From positions 62,001-126,000 of the forward strand of contig JAKJER010000011.1 of assembly GCA_022705325.1 (NCBI GenBank): a stretch of 64,000 nt of DNA, given 5' to 3'. This DNA is from Planctomycetota bacterium (GTDB lineage Bacteria > Planctomycetota > Phycisphaerae > SM23-33). Each line of letters opens with the position of its first letter. Position 1 is the first letter of the stretch. The notes beneath the pieces are model-generated. The model saw nothing but the letters and a program-made list of their open reading frames with translations. It was not told the origin of the DNA and did not search any database. The position numbers and the translations under genes were made by a program. Positions 41,598 through 50,246 of the stretch are shown in pieces.

Positions 41598-43559
41598 TCA
41601 TTTTCGCGGCTGCGGGGCTGGTGGGCTGTCAAGACCGGAGGGGGCTGCGGCTTGGGCGGTGACCGTGTCGCGGGCGATCGTCTGGAGGAAGCGTGCCGTC
41701 TCCGCCGGCACGGCTTTAACCGCCCCGGGCGGCAGCTTGGTCGGGTCCTCTCCGGTCAGCGTGGCGTAGAAGACGCAGGCGGCCAGGTACGTGCCGGCCG
41801 GCGAGGGATGCGAGCCGTCGGCCGCGAACAGCTCCAGGTCCGCTCGCTGCTCGATCGCGGCCTTCCACGCCAGGCCTACCGGGGCGACGGCTGCGCCCAA
41901 TTCGCGGGCGACTTCCGTATAGGTGCGGCTGAGCTTGTCGATCATGGGCGGGTCCTTCTTGCGGGCCCAGGTCATGTAGAAGACCGTCGTGGCGCCGACC
42001 TTGCGGATCTCGGCGTCGAGCTTGGGAGCGTACTCCTTCGTGAGCTGCGGTCGCATCGCCGGCGTCAGCGACTGGTCTTGCAGCACGACGAAATCCCAGC
42101 CGCCCTTGCGGATCTTCTCGACGGCCTGGCCCTTGTTCCAGTGCCCCATCAGCGACTGCCCGCCCTCGACCTGCCTGTCGGTCTGGATGCGGAGCTTTCT
42201 TGGCCCGGCCGCCGCCAGGGTCGAGAGCATCCGCGGCAGGTCATTGACGTATGTGTAGCTGTTACCGATGAACAGGATCTGCATGGTGTCCTTCTCCCAG
42301 GCCGGCTGCGCGGCGCACCGGCGGTCTCGGAGGTAGAGCTCGATGGCCAGTCCCAGCTCTCGCCCGACGCGCCGGAGGTTATCGGTGGAGCATTCGCTCA
42401 GCGACCAGGGCGTCTCGAGCGTCATGGCGACCGTATGCCCGTCCGTCGCCTGGCGCATCCAGGAGGCGCCCATGAATCGCCACATCTTCGGATCGTACTT
42501 GGGCCCGCTCTCGCGCGTGCGGCCCTTGTAGGTCAGCGGGCCGACCATCTCCTGCCGCAGGCCGGCGAGGAACCGCTGGTAGTCGGCCCAGTTGGCGTCG
42601 CTGCACTGCTCGCGCGGGGGCAGGAAGAAGAACGGCTCGCGGTCGTTCTTGCCGGGGTTGTGCAGGTCCAGGCAGACCTCCAGCCCGCCCTGGCGGATGA
42701 GCGAGAGGATCTCCTTCTGGGCGGCTGCCACGGAGGCGTAGAGCGGCTTGTCGCTCCAGTCGCGGTTGTGGTCGTGGGGGGGCTGGTTCTTGCCCCCGGC
42801 GCCGACGGCGACGTTGTCCACGTCCATCACCGGCACGACGGTGATGCACGTCCGGCGGCGGAGCGCCGCCGCCCGCTCGTCGTCGCCGGCCAGCCAGTGG
42901 ACCAGCCCGGCGGCCACGTGGCTCGATCCGCACTCCCAGGCGTGCTGACGGGCCTGGACCCACACGCCGAGCTTGCCCGGGGCCGGCTGGCCGAACCGCA
43001 CCGCGGGCACGTCGCGCCCGCCGGGCGTGCGGCAGAGCACGAATGGCTGGGCGTCCTTGCAGCGGGCGGCGACCTGGCGGATGAACTCCGCCGCCGTCGT
43101 GCCGGTGAACGGCTCGGCCCAGGCAAAGTGGGCCTCGCCCGCCTCCACCTCGACGGTGTAGGTCATGCTTCCCTTGCCCGCCTTGCCGTCGGCGGTCTGC
43201 CGCCAGGTGCGTCCGTCGCGGCTCCAGGCGGCCCGCGCGGGCAGGGCCCAACTCGGGTCGAACGGCTTGCCGGCGTGGTCCTTCAGGCCCGAGGCGTCGA
43301 TCACGATCGTCAGCGTCCGCGCGCGGTCGATGCCCGTGAGCTTGAACGACCACCAGCAGGGCCAGCCGAGCTTCGGGTCGCCGCCCGGCTGGACGCGGAC
43401 CACGCCCGCATCCTGGTCGATGGAAAGGACCTTGGCCGAGCCGCCCTCGAAGTCGTTGTGGACCGCCAGCGCGGGGCGCGACGCAGCCGGCGGGTCGGCG
43501 GCGGGAGAAAGGGCAGCGAAGGACGCAACGCACAGAACGACCGCAAACAGACTGCGCAT
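41598..43559 (-). CDS. Secreted M14-type zinc carboxypeptidase fused to SGNH hydrolase domain
   Basis: This 653-residue protein has the signal peptide MRSLFAVVLCVASFAALS. After an N-terminal beta domain, the M14-like peptidase shows HAWE (His206, Glu209), a third ligand His near residue 299 in LDLHNPG, and a catalytic Glu in TLETPWS near residue 382. From about residue 426 an SGNH/GDSL esterase domain begins: ILFIGNSYT, then a QDQS block, and the DGSHPSPAG catalytic Asp/His. Both catalytic sets look complete, so the protein may remove peptides and esters from the same extracellular polymer. GGAGAG precedes ATG 43559. Confidence 0.85.
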   Translation of the reverse strand: MRSLFAVVLCVASFAALSPAADPPAASRPALAVHNDFEGGSAKVLSIDQDAGVVRVQPGGDPKLGWPCWWSFKLTGIDRARTLTIVIDASGLKDHAGKPFDPSWALPARAAWSRDGRTWRQTADGKAGKGSMTYTVEVEAGEAHFAWAEPFTGTTAAEFIRQVAARCKDAQPFVLCRTPGGRDVPAVRFGQPAPGKLGVWVQARQHAWECGSSHVAAGLVHWLAGDDERAAALRRRTCITVVPVMDVDNVAVGAGGKNQPPHDHNRDWSDKPLYASVAAAQKEILSLIRQGGLEVCLDLHNPGKNDREPFFFLPPREQCSDANWADYQRFLAGLRQEMVGPLTYKGRTRESGPKYDPKMWRFMGASWMRQATDGHTVAMTLETPWSLSECSTDNLRRVGRELGLAIELYLRDRRCAAQPAWEKDTMQILFIGNSYTYVNDLPRMLSTLAAAGPRKLRIQTDRQVEGGQSLMGHWNKGQAVEKIRKGGWDFVVLQDQSLTPAMRPQLTKEYAPKLDAEIRKVGATTVFYMTWARKKDPPMIDKLSRTYTEVARELGAAVAPVGLAWKAAIEQRADLELFAADGSHPSPAGTYLAACVFYATLTGEDPTKLPPGAVKAVPAETARFLQTIARDTVTAQAAAPSGLDSPPAPQPRK

Positions 43560-43698
43560 GATAGCTCTCCAGAGTTCTTCCCCATGATGCGGGCGGGCAC
43601 GAACAAAAGCAAGCCGCGTTAGCCGCGAATCGTCTGGATCCACTCCGGCAGGCCGGTAACAAGAAGAGCGTCGGTCCGGATCGGCGGCGATCCTGCGT

Positions 43699-43718
43699 TT
43701 TCGGAATTCATTCCGAAA
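43699..43718. promoter_or_regulatory. 20-bp palindrome, possible operator
   Basis: Nine-base arms TTTCGGAAT and ATTCCGAAA flank a TC centre, 140 bp upstream of the carboxypeptidase-SGNH gene and 50 bp downstream of the protease gene. No T run follows, so an operator is more likely than a terminator. Confidence 0.4.
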
Positions 43719-43769
43719 CTGCAAGGAACAGGCTTAACGGCTCTTGCTGCAATCCCTTGGCGTCTTGCG

Positions 43770-44438
43770 CTATTGCCAGAACCGGAAGTGTCGAAAGCCC
43801 GCGACGAACAGGTGAGGCGGGATATGCAGGGCCTCGAGGATGCGGAAGATCACGTCCCAGAACCGCCCGGCCGCCTCCGCCGACTGCATCAACACCACGA
43901 TGAGGATGAAGAAAGGCCAGTGCCCAAGGCGGAGGATGCGGTAGTGCAGTTCAACCGGCAGGAACGGCGCGATGATGCCGAACCCGTCCAGCGGCGGGAT
44001 GGGCAGGAGGTTGAACAGCACCGCCGTCGCCTGGAGCCCGGCCAGGAACGCCAGCAGGCAGGCGACGAGGCTCTTGTCGCTGGGGGGAATCAGCTTCAGG
44101 GCGAACGGGGCGGCCAGGGCCAGCAGGAGCACGGCGCTGCCGAGCGGGCCGGCCAGCGAAACCGCGCTGCGCCACCGGGGGCTGCGCAGGGCGCGGTCGT
44201 CGATGTACACCGCGCCGCCCGGCAGGCCGATCCCGCCCAGCACCAGGAACACCACCGGCAGCAGCAGGCTGAACAGCGGGTCGGTGTACCGCAATGGGTT
44301 GAGCGTGAGATAGCCCCGCTGCGCCACCCCGTGGTCGCCGCCCCAGTACGCCACGGCCGCGTGTGCGAACTCGTGCACGCACACGGAGAACACCCAAACG
44401 ATCAGGACGATCACGAAGAAGGCGAGCGAGGGCTCCAT
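43770..44438 (-). CDS. Site-2-type (M50) membrane metalloprotease
   Basis: This 222-residue integral membrane protein has the zinc motif HEFAH in the first helix region and a distal Asp in the LLPIPPLDG block, the signature of the M50 family that cuts substrates within the membrane. Five to six hydrophobic segments are visible. The small size and absence of PDZ domains match the short SREBP-protease-like group. GGAG lies 6 nt before ATG 44438. Only 2 bp separate it from the stop of the SorC-like regulator gene upstream, so the two are translated from one mRNA. Confidence 0.88.
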   Translation of the reverse strand: MEPSLAFFVIVLIVWVFSVCVHEFAHAAVAYWGGDHGVAQRGYLTLNPLRYTDPLFSLLLPVVFLVLGGIGLPGGAVYIDDRALRSPRWRSAVSLAGPLGSAVLLLALAAPFALKLIPPSDKSLVACLLAFLAGLQATAVLFNLLPIPPLDGFGIIAPFLPVELHYRILRLGHWPFFILIVVLMQSAEAAGRFWDVIFRILEALHIPPHLFVAGFRHFRFWQ

Positions 44439-44440
44439 GC

Positions 44441-45565
44441 TTACTCCGTCTTGAACAGGCCTCGGGCCGTCCGGCTGTCGAGCACCAGGTGGGTGATCAG
44501 GTGCGGCTGCATGGTGGTGACGGCCTCCAGGGTGCGGGTCTTGGGCTGATTGCAGCCCATGCACGGGCCCAGCACCAGCAGCACGTGCTTGCCCTGCTGG
44601 ATGAACTTGGGCAAGTCGGTCAGTTCCAGCAGGGTCATGGCCCGGATCTCGGTCTCGTCGGAGATGGGCCCGTCGGCGCTGATGGGTCGCCAGAGCATGT
44701 CGCCGATGCACCCGGCCCGCTGGAGCGTGGCGAAGGACTTCTCCGAGCGGCTCATGTACTTGCGGAGCATGCTGTGCGGGTCGCTCCAGCAGCTTCCGGA
44801 GGTGACGATGATGTCCAGGTCCATGCTGCTGGCGTAGGTCTCCCGGATGCCGTCGAGGTCCTGCAACTCGGCGAACTGGCGGGTGTGGACGACGGCCGGG
44901 GCGTGCAGCCCGACGAACCCCGTGTGGATCTGAATGGCCGGGTCGCTCACGAAATAGGTAAAGAACGCGTTGGGATCGGTGGTGGGGTCCTGCACGTCGA
45001 AGCCGGCCACCAGCGCGTGGAAGACGACGGCCTTGGGCAGGTTGTCGGTAGTCTGGCCCAGGATGCGGGCAAAGGCCTGGGCGGTCATGCGCATGGCGTG
45101 CCCGCCGGCGAAACCGATGTGCACCACGTCCTTGGAATAGGGGGGCAGGTGGTGACGCTGGACGAGTTCCATGAGCATCTCGGCCCCGTGCATGGCCACG
45201 TCCTCGAAGACGGACGTGTGGACGACGTCGACGTCCTGCAACCAGGCCGAGCACTGGCGCTTGATCCGTTCGCGGAGGGCGTACTCGTGGGGCGCGACAA
45301 ATCGCAGCCACCCGCGGGCCGCGGCGTGGGCCACGAGCTGATAAGGCTCCTCGCGGGGCATGTCGATCTTGTGGCGATCGTGCATGATCTCCTTGATCTC
45401 GGGAGCGGTGTGGCCCTGGCAGAAGTACTTGCAGACCAGCGCGAGGATCTCCATGAAGTCCATGCCGCCCCTCATCTCCTTGAGGCGACGACGCCGGTAG
45501 GGGCTGGCGGTGGCCTGAGCGTACTTCTGCTGGATGTCGGCGGACCTTCTCATGCGTCGAGCCAT
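44441..45565 (-). CDS. SorC/DeoR-like transcriptional regulator
   Basis: This 374-residue protein has an N-terminal helix-turn-helix region (about residues 20-90, including MDFMEILALVCKYFCQG and APEIKEIM) and a C-terminal sugar-isomerase-like effector domain. HIGFAGGHAMRMTAQAFARIL resembles the SorC/DeoR phosphate-site loop, and ADGPISDE, LLVLGPCMGC and LVLDSRTARGL match later blocks. Such proteins usually respond to phosphorylated sugars. AGGAG precedes ATG 45565. A 26-bp near-perfect palindrome and a TATAAT on the same strand lie 160-210 bp upstream, consistent with autoregulation. It is an operon with the M50 protease. Confidence 0.72.
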   Translation of the reverse strand: MARRMRRSADIQQKYAQATASPYRRRRLKEMRGGMDFMEILALVCKYFCQGHTAPEIKEIMHDRHKIDMPREEPYQLVAHAAARGWLRFVAPHEYALRERIKRQCSAWLQDVDVVHTSVFEDVAMHGAEMLMELVQRHHLPPYSKDVVHIGFAGGHAMRMTAQAFARILGQTTDNLPKAVVFHALVAGFDVQDPTTDPNAFFTYFVSDPAIQIHTGFVGLHAPAVVHTRQFAELQDLDGIRETYASSMDLDIIVTSGSCWSDPHSMLRKYMSRSEKSFATLQRAGCIGDMLWRPISADGPISDETEIRAMTLLELTDLPKFIQQGKHVLLVLGPCMGCNQPKTRTLEAVTTMQPHLITHLVLDSRTARGLFKTE

Positions 45566-45724
45566 AACGCGCTCCTGGCGGACGTGCCGCCTTGCTCTAT
45601 CGCCGGCCGGGCGCGGCGCATCAGAATCTCCAGCCTCCGGCGATATTGTCGGCTCCAACAGGTCTGAATCCGCTTACCTGTGGAAACCGGGTCATAAGCC
45701 GCTACAGTAAATGCAATGTGATAG

Positions 45725-45730
45725 ATTATA
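45725..45730 (-). promoter_or_regulatory. -10 box (TATAAT) of the SorC-like regulator
   Basis: A perfect TATAAT read on the - strand lies about 160 bp before the regulator start. The matching -35 region falls inside the palindrome half-sites, so bound regulator would block RNA polymerase. Confidence 0.45.
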
Positions 45731-45749
45731 TCATGCAGTATGTGACAGT

Positions 45750-45775
45750 TTGACAGTATTGTACAAAACTGTCAA
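45750..45775. promoter_or_regulatory. 26-bp near-perfect palindromic operator
   Basis: The outer arms are TTGACAGT (45750-45757) and ACTGTCAA (45768-45775). The centre is the palindrome TTGTACAA (45759-45766). Only the two single A bases between these blocks break the symmetry. A further half-site GTGACAGT lies at 45742-45749. The length and position fit a SorC/DeoR-type dimer or tetramer site controlling the regulator and perhaps the divergent E2-like gene. Confidence 0.75.
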
Positions 45776-45978
45776 GAAATCGGCCAGTCGTCAAGGCGAA
45801 AGAGATGGCTCGTCTGCACGGGTCAGGTATACTTTGATAGGCGAGTTGACGCGAGTGATCGAGGCGTCGGCTCCCGTCTGGCTCAAAGTGTGAGAAGCGG
45901 CTGGTTGATTCGTCCGGGCGCCTTCTGGTTGGCCGTCCGGCAGGAGTTTAACCGACCGGTCGATTGGAGTCGCCTTTT

Positions 45979-46509
45979 ATGACGGATCAAGAGGCAAGGA
46001 TCTTCCTGGAGGGGGAGCATCTTCAGATGCTCCAGTTGGTATCCCAGAATCCACTGTTGGAGTTGATCACTCCTCAGCGCTTCCCCAGCCGGGAGTTCCT
46101 GGTCAGCATGCTGGCCCAGGGCCTGGCCCGGCGCGACGGGAAGATCGTCCCCGCCTACGGTCTCAACATCCGCATCCGTCTGAACGACGACTACCTCACC
46201 CGGGCCGACAGTCACGAGGTACTCGAATACCTCGGGCCCCACGAGGAACCCTGGCATCCCAACTTCCACGGGTCGCGAATCTACCTGCCCATCCGCGCCG
46301 GTCAAAGCGTCGTGGACCTGGTGCGGGGGTGTTTCAATCTCTGGGCCTGGCATCAGTACAGCGACCAGGACGACAACCTCAACACCGAAGTGGTGGAATG
46401 GGCCAGGCAGCAGCCCACAGCGGCCTTCCCCGTCGACTCTCGCACCCTCATCTGGCCGCCGCTGCCGTGTTGCGACTGCGAGGTCGAGGAGTGCTCCTGC
46501 GACGCCTGA
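45979..46509 (+). CDS. E2 (UBC)-fold-like protein with Tyr at the catalytic-Cys position and Cys-rich tail
   Basis: This 176-residue cytoplasmic protein has a central region following the ubiquitin-conjugating E2 pattern. A strand pair YGLNIRIRLNDDYL lies where E2s have the YP strand. WHPNFHGSRIYLP follows (His93, Tyr102), where classical E2s read HPNxxxxGxICL, and then a helix SVVDLVRGCFNLW. The catalytic Cys is Tyr, so if the match is right it resembles inactive UEV-type E2 variants. Bacterial E2-like families are known from operons with E1-like and JAB genes, but none is adjacent. The C-terminus ends in a CCDCEVEECSC cluster that might bind metal. GGAG lies before ATG 45979. The fold call is an inference from motif order. 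Confidence 0.5.
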   Translation: MTDQEARIFLEGEHLQMLQLVSQNPLLELITPQRFPSREFLVSMLAQGLARRDGKIVPAYGLNIRIRLNDDYLTRADSHEVLEYLGPHEEPWHPNFHGSRIYLPIRAGQSVVDLVRGCFNLWAWHQYSDQDDNLNTEVVEWARQQPTAAFPVDSRTLIWPPLPCCDCEVEECSCDA

Positions 46510-46525
46510 TTACTTGGCAGGGAAT

Positions 46526-46573
46526 TTGATTGGGCTCCACTGAGCGGCAGGACACGGGGAGGGTGGGGGGTTC
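46526..46573. repeat. 48-bp direct repeat, left copy
   Basis: The block beginning TTGATTGGGCTCCACTGAG recurs at 50031-50078 with four mismatches in 48 bp. Both copies end in a G-rich run followed by TTC. The pair brackets the three-haem propeller gene. Confidence 0.85.
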
Positions 46574-46650
46574 CCGTTGGTCATTGAGTCGTTTCCTTGA
46601 ACATGGACAATTGGAAGTTCCTCTGTTGATACTTCTCTTCTTCTTTCGGG

Positions 46651-49641
46651 CTATGGCGTTTCACTCATGACCGTGAACCCGGGCATATCCGCCCGCGGGC
46701 GTTTGCCCAGCAGGTCGTGGATCGGCTGGAACGTCCGGAGGATCTTCTGGTAGTCCGGGTCCTCCGTGTTGGCGAACACCGCCCGCCCGCACTGCTGGGT
46801 CCCGCCGGCCTGCTTGGCCAGCGGAGCCAGCAGGAAAGCGTTGTGCTGCGGGTTGGTGATGCGGGTGTAGAACGTCCTCGGGATGCCGCCCTTGTGGCAC
46901 TCGCCGCATCGCCGGGCGGAGACGTCCTGGAGCACCGCATCCAGTTCCGCCGGCATCATCCGCCGGCTGCCCAGTGCCGCCTTGTGATTGGACGAGCTGG
47001 TACCGTAGTACGGGATGTTCAGGTCCATCCACAGGTAGACGCGGCGGCGGTCCTCACCGGGAACGTTCGCCCGCGGCTTGCCGTCGGCATCCTTGTGGTC
47101 GCCGGCGACGATGCGGGCGAGTTTGGAGGCCGGGCTGCCCCATCGCCGCGGGGCGATCTCCAGGATGTTCATCTCCGAGCCGTTGATCGTCCAGATCCAC
47201 TCCACCCACGGACTTTGTCCGCGGGCCTTGTCGTAGGGCGTGCCGGAGGGGCTGCCGTTGTGCCTCCAGCGGTCCTGGGCCTGCGTGCCGGTGCGACAGA
47301 GCACGTCGTACGAGACGCAGAAGAAGTCGGTCATGTCGCCGCTGAGGTCCACGCCCTTGGGATGCGTCCGCTCGTTGTGGCACTTGACGCAGTGGCGGTC
47401 CAGCACGTCCTGCACGACCTCCTGGTAGCTGAACCCCTTGACGCCCCAGGCCGGCGGGCGCAGCTCCTGCGGCATGACCGGCTGGTGCCGGAACGACGTC
47501 GTCCCGGGCAGCACCATGTTGCGGTCGGCGTGGCAGCCGACGCACACCTGCACCTCGTCGGGCATCAGGTGCGTGAAGGTCCGCATCCGCTGCACCGCCC
47601 GCCCCTCGCCGTCCAAGGCCAGGAAATAGATCGGCACCTCCGAGGGCACGCGGAAGGCCGCGCTGCCGTCCGGCGCGACGTCGGCGAAGCCCCACACCTT
47701 CTTCGGCGCGTACGTCGCCCCGCACGAGACCAGCGGGAACTGGAAGCCGAAGCACGGCACGGCCCGGTTGCCCGGGCCGTCCGGGCGCTTGTTCACGAAC
47801 GGCGAATGTGTGCTCTTCTCCACCTCCTGGACGACGGCGATCTGCTTGATCTCGCCGCGCTTCACCGTCGGCCCAAGACCCATGTACACGTCGCGGAGGA
47901 TCACGCTGGCCCACCCGCCCGAGACGCTGCCGTCCGGCGGCAGGCGGGCCTCGTGAGGCGCCAGCGGCGGCGGCGGGTCCTGCGCGCGGATCGGCTGGGG
48001 AGAGTAGAAGCCGTACCCCTCCTGCGGATGCAGCAGGCTGGCCGCGTTGGCGTCGAAGTCGCGGATCTGCACCGTCCCGCCCTTGGAGACCAGGAACGTC
48101 TGAGCGTCGATGCAGAAGGGCTTCTCGTACTGCCCGCGGACGCCAGTGTCGAGCATGCCGTTGCCGTACGGCCCGCCGCCCACGCGGTGGGAGTAGATGT
48201 TCACCTCCGGCGTGAGGTTGCGCACGGCCTGCGGCGAGTTGGCCCCCTTGGACGGGTCGATCGCCACGATCGCCCCCCGGCAGGGACCGTTGTGATTGGT
48301 CGCGGTGCAGATCACGCTGTTGGCCGTGCCCGGGATCGGCTGGGCGTCCATGAACGTCCCCGGCGAGAGCACGCGGTTGCCGTAATACCCCGCCAGGCCC
48401 GTCCCGTTGGGGTTGATCGCCCACAGGCTCTGGATCGGGCAGGCCGGGCGGTCCACGTATTCCCACCGCGTGTACACGATCCGCCCGTCATTCAGCACCG
48501 AGGGCGTGAAGTCCATCAGGTAGTTGGCCGACAGCCGCACCTGCCGCGAGCCGTCACGCTCCATCCGGTATAGCACCGGCGAGGTCGTGACCCAGCAGTA
48601 CGCGTAGGCCGGCTTGCGGTCGGAGATGAACGCGACCCCGCCGTCAGGCAGCCAGCACGGGTCCAGGTTGTTCTGCCGCCCGTGCGTGAGCTGGGTCAGG
48701 CCCGTGCCGTCGATGTTGATCCGGAAGATCTGGTAGTTCCACGTCTCGTCCTCATAGCGCGAGATGTCCTCGATGTGGCCCATCGGGTTGGACGCCTCGT
48801 GCCCGCCGCTCCGCATGGCGAAGACCACCTCCCGCCCGTCGTACGACAGGTCGGCCGTCGTGATCATCCCCTTGCCCGCGTCGAAGATGCACTTCAGCTC
48901 CCCGCCGTCGGCCCCCGGCCGGTACACGTACAGCCCGCCGCCCGGGCGCCAGCCCTCCACGTGGTAGACGTACACGTGGGAAATGTCCAGCGGGCGGCGC
49001 TTGACCAGCAGCATCTCGCGAAAGCCGAACTTGCCCTCGATCAGATTGTTGCGAAGGGCCATCGCCGCCGGCGTCTTCTCCTCCTGCGGGATCAGCAGCC
49101 CCGCCATCTGCGCCGCGCTCAACGGCGACGGAAACACCGCGATCTCGGCCGCCCCGGGGTTCGGCGAGTCCGGCCAGGACGACAGAAACTCGATCCGAAG
49201 CCGCGTCACCTGCCGCGACGGCAAATCAATCCGCTGCGGGCCGCGACGCCGCTCCAGCCGGCCGGTCGCGATCGGCTTGTCCTGTCCGTCCGCATAGATC
49301 GCGTAGTCCTTGAAGCTCTCCAGCAGCGGACTGGTCGTGCGGGCAAAGTAGACGATCTGCGCCGCCTGCACCGGCTTGTCCCACCGCAATTCGAACCAGC
49401 CGTCCTGCGTGCCCTTGACCGCCCAGTCGCCGCTGGGGCTCTGGTACTCCGCAGGCAACGCGCCGCTGGCGGCCTGCTGGGGCGTGTACTGCTCGTCGAA
49501 GTGGCTGCTGGCCGACACCTTCGCCCGGGGGGCCAGGTTCTCCGGCATCGCGCCCGCGGGCTCAGCCGCCCGCGCCCCGGCCGACAGCACCAGCACCAGG
49601 CTCACCCACAACCAAAGCCATCGCATCCGAGACATGTGCAT
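46651..49641 (-). CDS. Secreted three-haem propeller protein (HzsA-like) with discoidin-like domain
   Basis: This 996-residue protein has a signal peptide (MRWLWLWVSLVLVLSAGARA region). A discoidin/F5-8C-like domain follows at about residues 30-170 (NLAPRAKVSASS, WFELRWDKPVQA). A beta-propeller-like body comes next, then three c-type haem motifs: CVGCH at residue 700, CVKCH at 751 and CGECH at 912. It is a paralogue of the protein encoded at 28614-32396, sharing TRWEYxDxP and GADGGELK-like propeller segments, but it has a different N-domain, one more haem and no FGE-fold domain. AAGGAG precedes ATG 49641. It probably transfers electrons or binds polymers outside the cytoplasm. Confidence 0.85.
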   Translation of the reverse strand: MHMSRMRWLWLWVSLVLVLSAGARAAEPAGAMPENLAPRAKVSASSHFDEQYTPQQAASGALPAEYQSPSGDWAVKGTQDGWFELRWDKPVQAAQIVYFARTTSPLLESFKDYAIYADGQDKPIATGRLERRRGPQRIDLPSRQVTRLRIEFLSSWPDSPNPGAAEIAVFPSPLSAAQMAGLLIPQEEKTPAAMALRNNLIEGKFGFREMLLVKRRPLDISHVYVYHVEGWRPGGGLYVYRPGADGGELKCIFDAGKGMITTADLSYDGREVVFAMRSGGHEASNPMGHIEDISRYEDETWNYQIFRINIDGTGLTQLTHGRQNNLDPCWLPDGGVAFISDRKPAYAYCWVTTSPVLYRMERDGSRQVRLSANYLMDFTPSVLNDGRIVYTRWEYVDRPACPIQSLWAINPNGTGLAGYYGNRVLSPGTFMDAQPIPGTANSVICTATNHNGPCRGAIVAIDPSKGANSPQAVRNLTPEVNIYSHRVGGGPYGNGMLDTGVRGQYEKPFCIDAQTFLVSKGGTVQIRDFDANAASLLHPQEGYGFYSPQPIRAQDPPPPLAPHEARLPPDGSVSGGWASVILRDVYMGLGPTVKRGEIKQIAVVQEVEKSTHSPFVNKRPDGPGNRAVPCFGFQFPLVSCGATYAPKKVWGFADVAPDGSAAFRVPSEVPIYFLALDGEGRAVQRMRTFTHLMPDEVQVCVGCHADRNMVLPGTTSFRHQPVMPQELRPPAWGVKGFSYQEVVQDVLDRHCVKCHNERTHPKGVDLSGDMTDFFCVSYDVLCRTGTQAQDRWRHNGSPSGTPYDKARGQSPWVEWIWTINGSEMNILEIAPRRWGSPASKLARIVAGDHKDADGKPRANVPGEDRRRVYLWMDLNIPYYGTSSSNHKAALGSRRMMPAELDAVLQDVSARRCGECHKGGIPRTFYTRITNPQHNAFLLAPLAKQAGGTQQCGRAVFANTEDPDYQKILRTFQPIHDLLGKRPRADMPGFTVMSETP

Positions 49642-50246
49642 TGCGATCTCCTTGCGGGTCGTCCGCGTCGGCCCGATCGGCCGCCTGCATACAAGATAGG
49701 TTGGCAATGGCCTCCATGGCAAGCAACGAATCACCACCGCTCGCCTCGCCTGTCTCTGGGCCGCCTGAGCCTTTGCCTCCGCTGCCCAGCCCCAAGTGAC
49801 AATGACCTGCGTGTAGCTGCCCTTGACGAAGCCGTACTGCTTGAGAGTCTGGATGACCCCGGCGGCAGAGAACTTCCGGTCTCTGAACCGACATTTCCCA
49901 TAAGACTGCACGCTGCCGACCGCCGCCAGACGCTCTAATGGGGTTTCTACTCCGTCGCGTACATAGCCGAGGCTGGTTCATTCATTCAAGATCCGCCAGG
50001 CCTTCCCCGGTGTTGGGCCATGAGCCAAACTTGATTCGGCTCCACTGAGCGGCAGGACCCGGGGGGGGCGGGGGGTTCGGGGGAAGGGGGGACATTTCGG
50101 CTCACCTTGACTCTTCTGGATGTCCTCGGCCGCCCGGTCGACGGTGACGGGTTCCGCCTGTCACACGCCGGAGACCGCATGCCCCAAGCGCCACCGGCGT
50201 CACGTGCGGAGTTGGGCTGGATCTCTGGCCAGGCAGGCGGCTTCCG
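49642..50246. other. 605-bp gap with repeat copy and a possible gene remnant
   Basis: No intact gene fits. On the - strand, about 49730-49960 stays open in frame with the haem-propeller gene. It encodes a protein-like segment (VIQTLKQYGFVKGSYTQVIVTWGWAAEAKAQ) preceded by a stop, which could be a decayed gene fragment. The right 48-bp repeat copy lies at 50031-50078 and is followed by G-rich low-complexity DNA. Confidence 0.3.
50031..50078. repeat. 48-bp direct repeat, right copy
   Basis: This is the partner of the copy at 46526-46573, in the same orientation, with four mismatches. The distance between copies is about 3.5 kb and spans one complete gene. Confidence 0.85.

Larger units (their letters stand above)
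45566..45978. other. 413-bp divergent regulatory gap
   Basis: This gap holds no gene. It separates the regulator/protease operon from the E2-like gene and contains an AT-rich core (about 45690-45780), a - strand TATAAT, and a large palindrome with an extra half-site. A TATACT at 45828-45833 on the + strand is a possible -10 for the E2-like gene, without a clear -35. A 10-bp palindrome CGACCGGTCG lies near 45953. Confidence 0.6.

Noticed and set aside
49642..49911. N-terminal extension of the three-haem protein
   Set aside because: It would bury the signal peptide. AAGGAG before ATG 49641 marks the real start.
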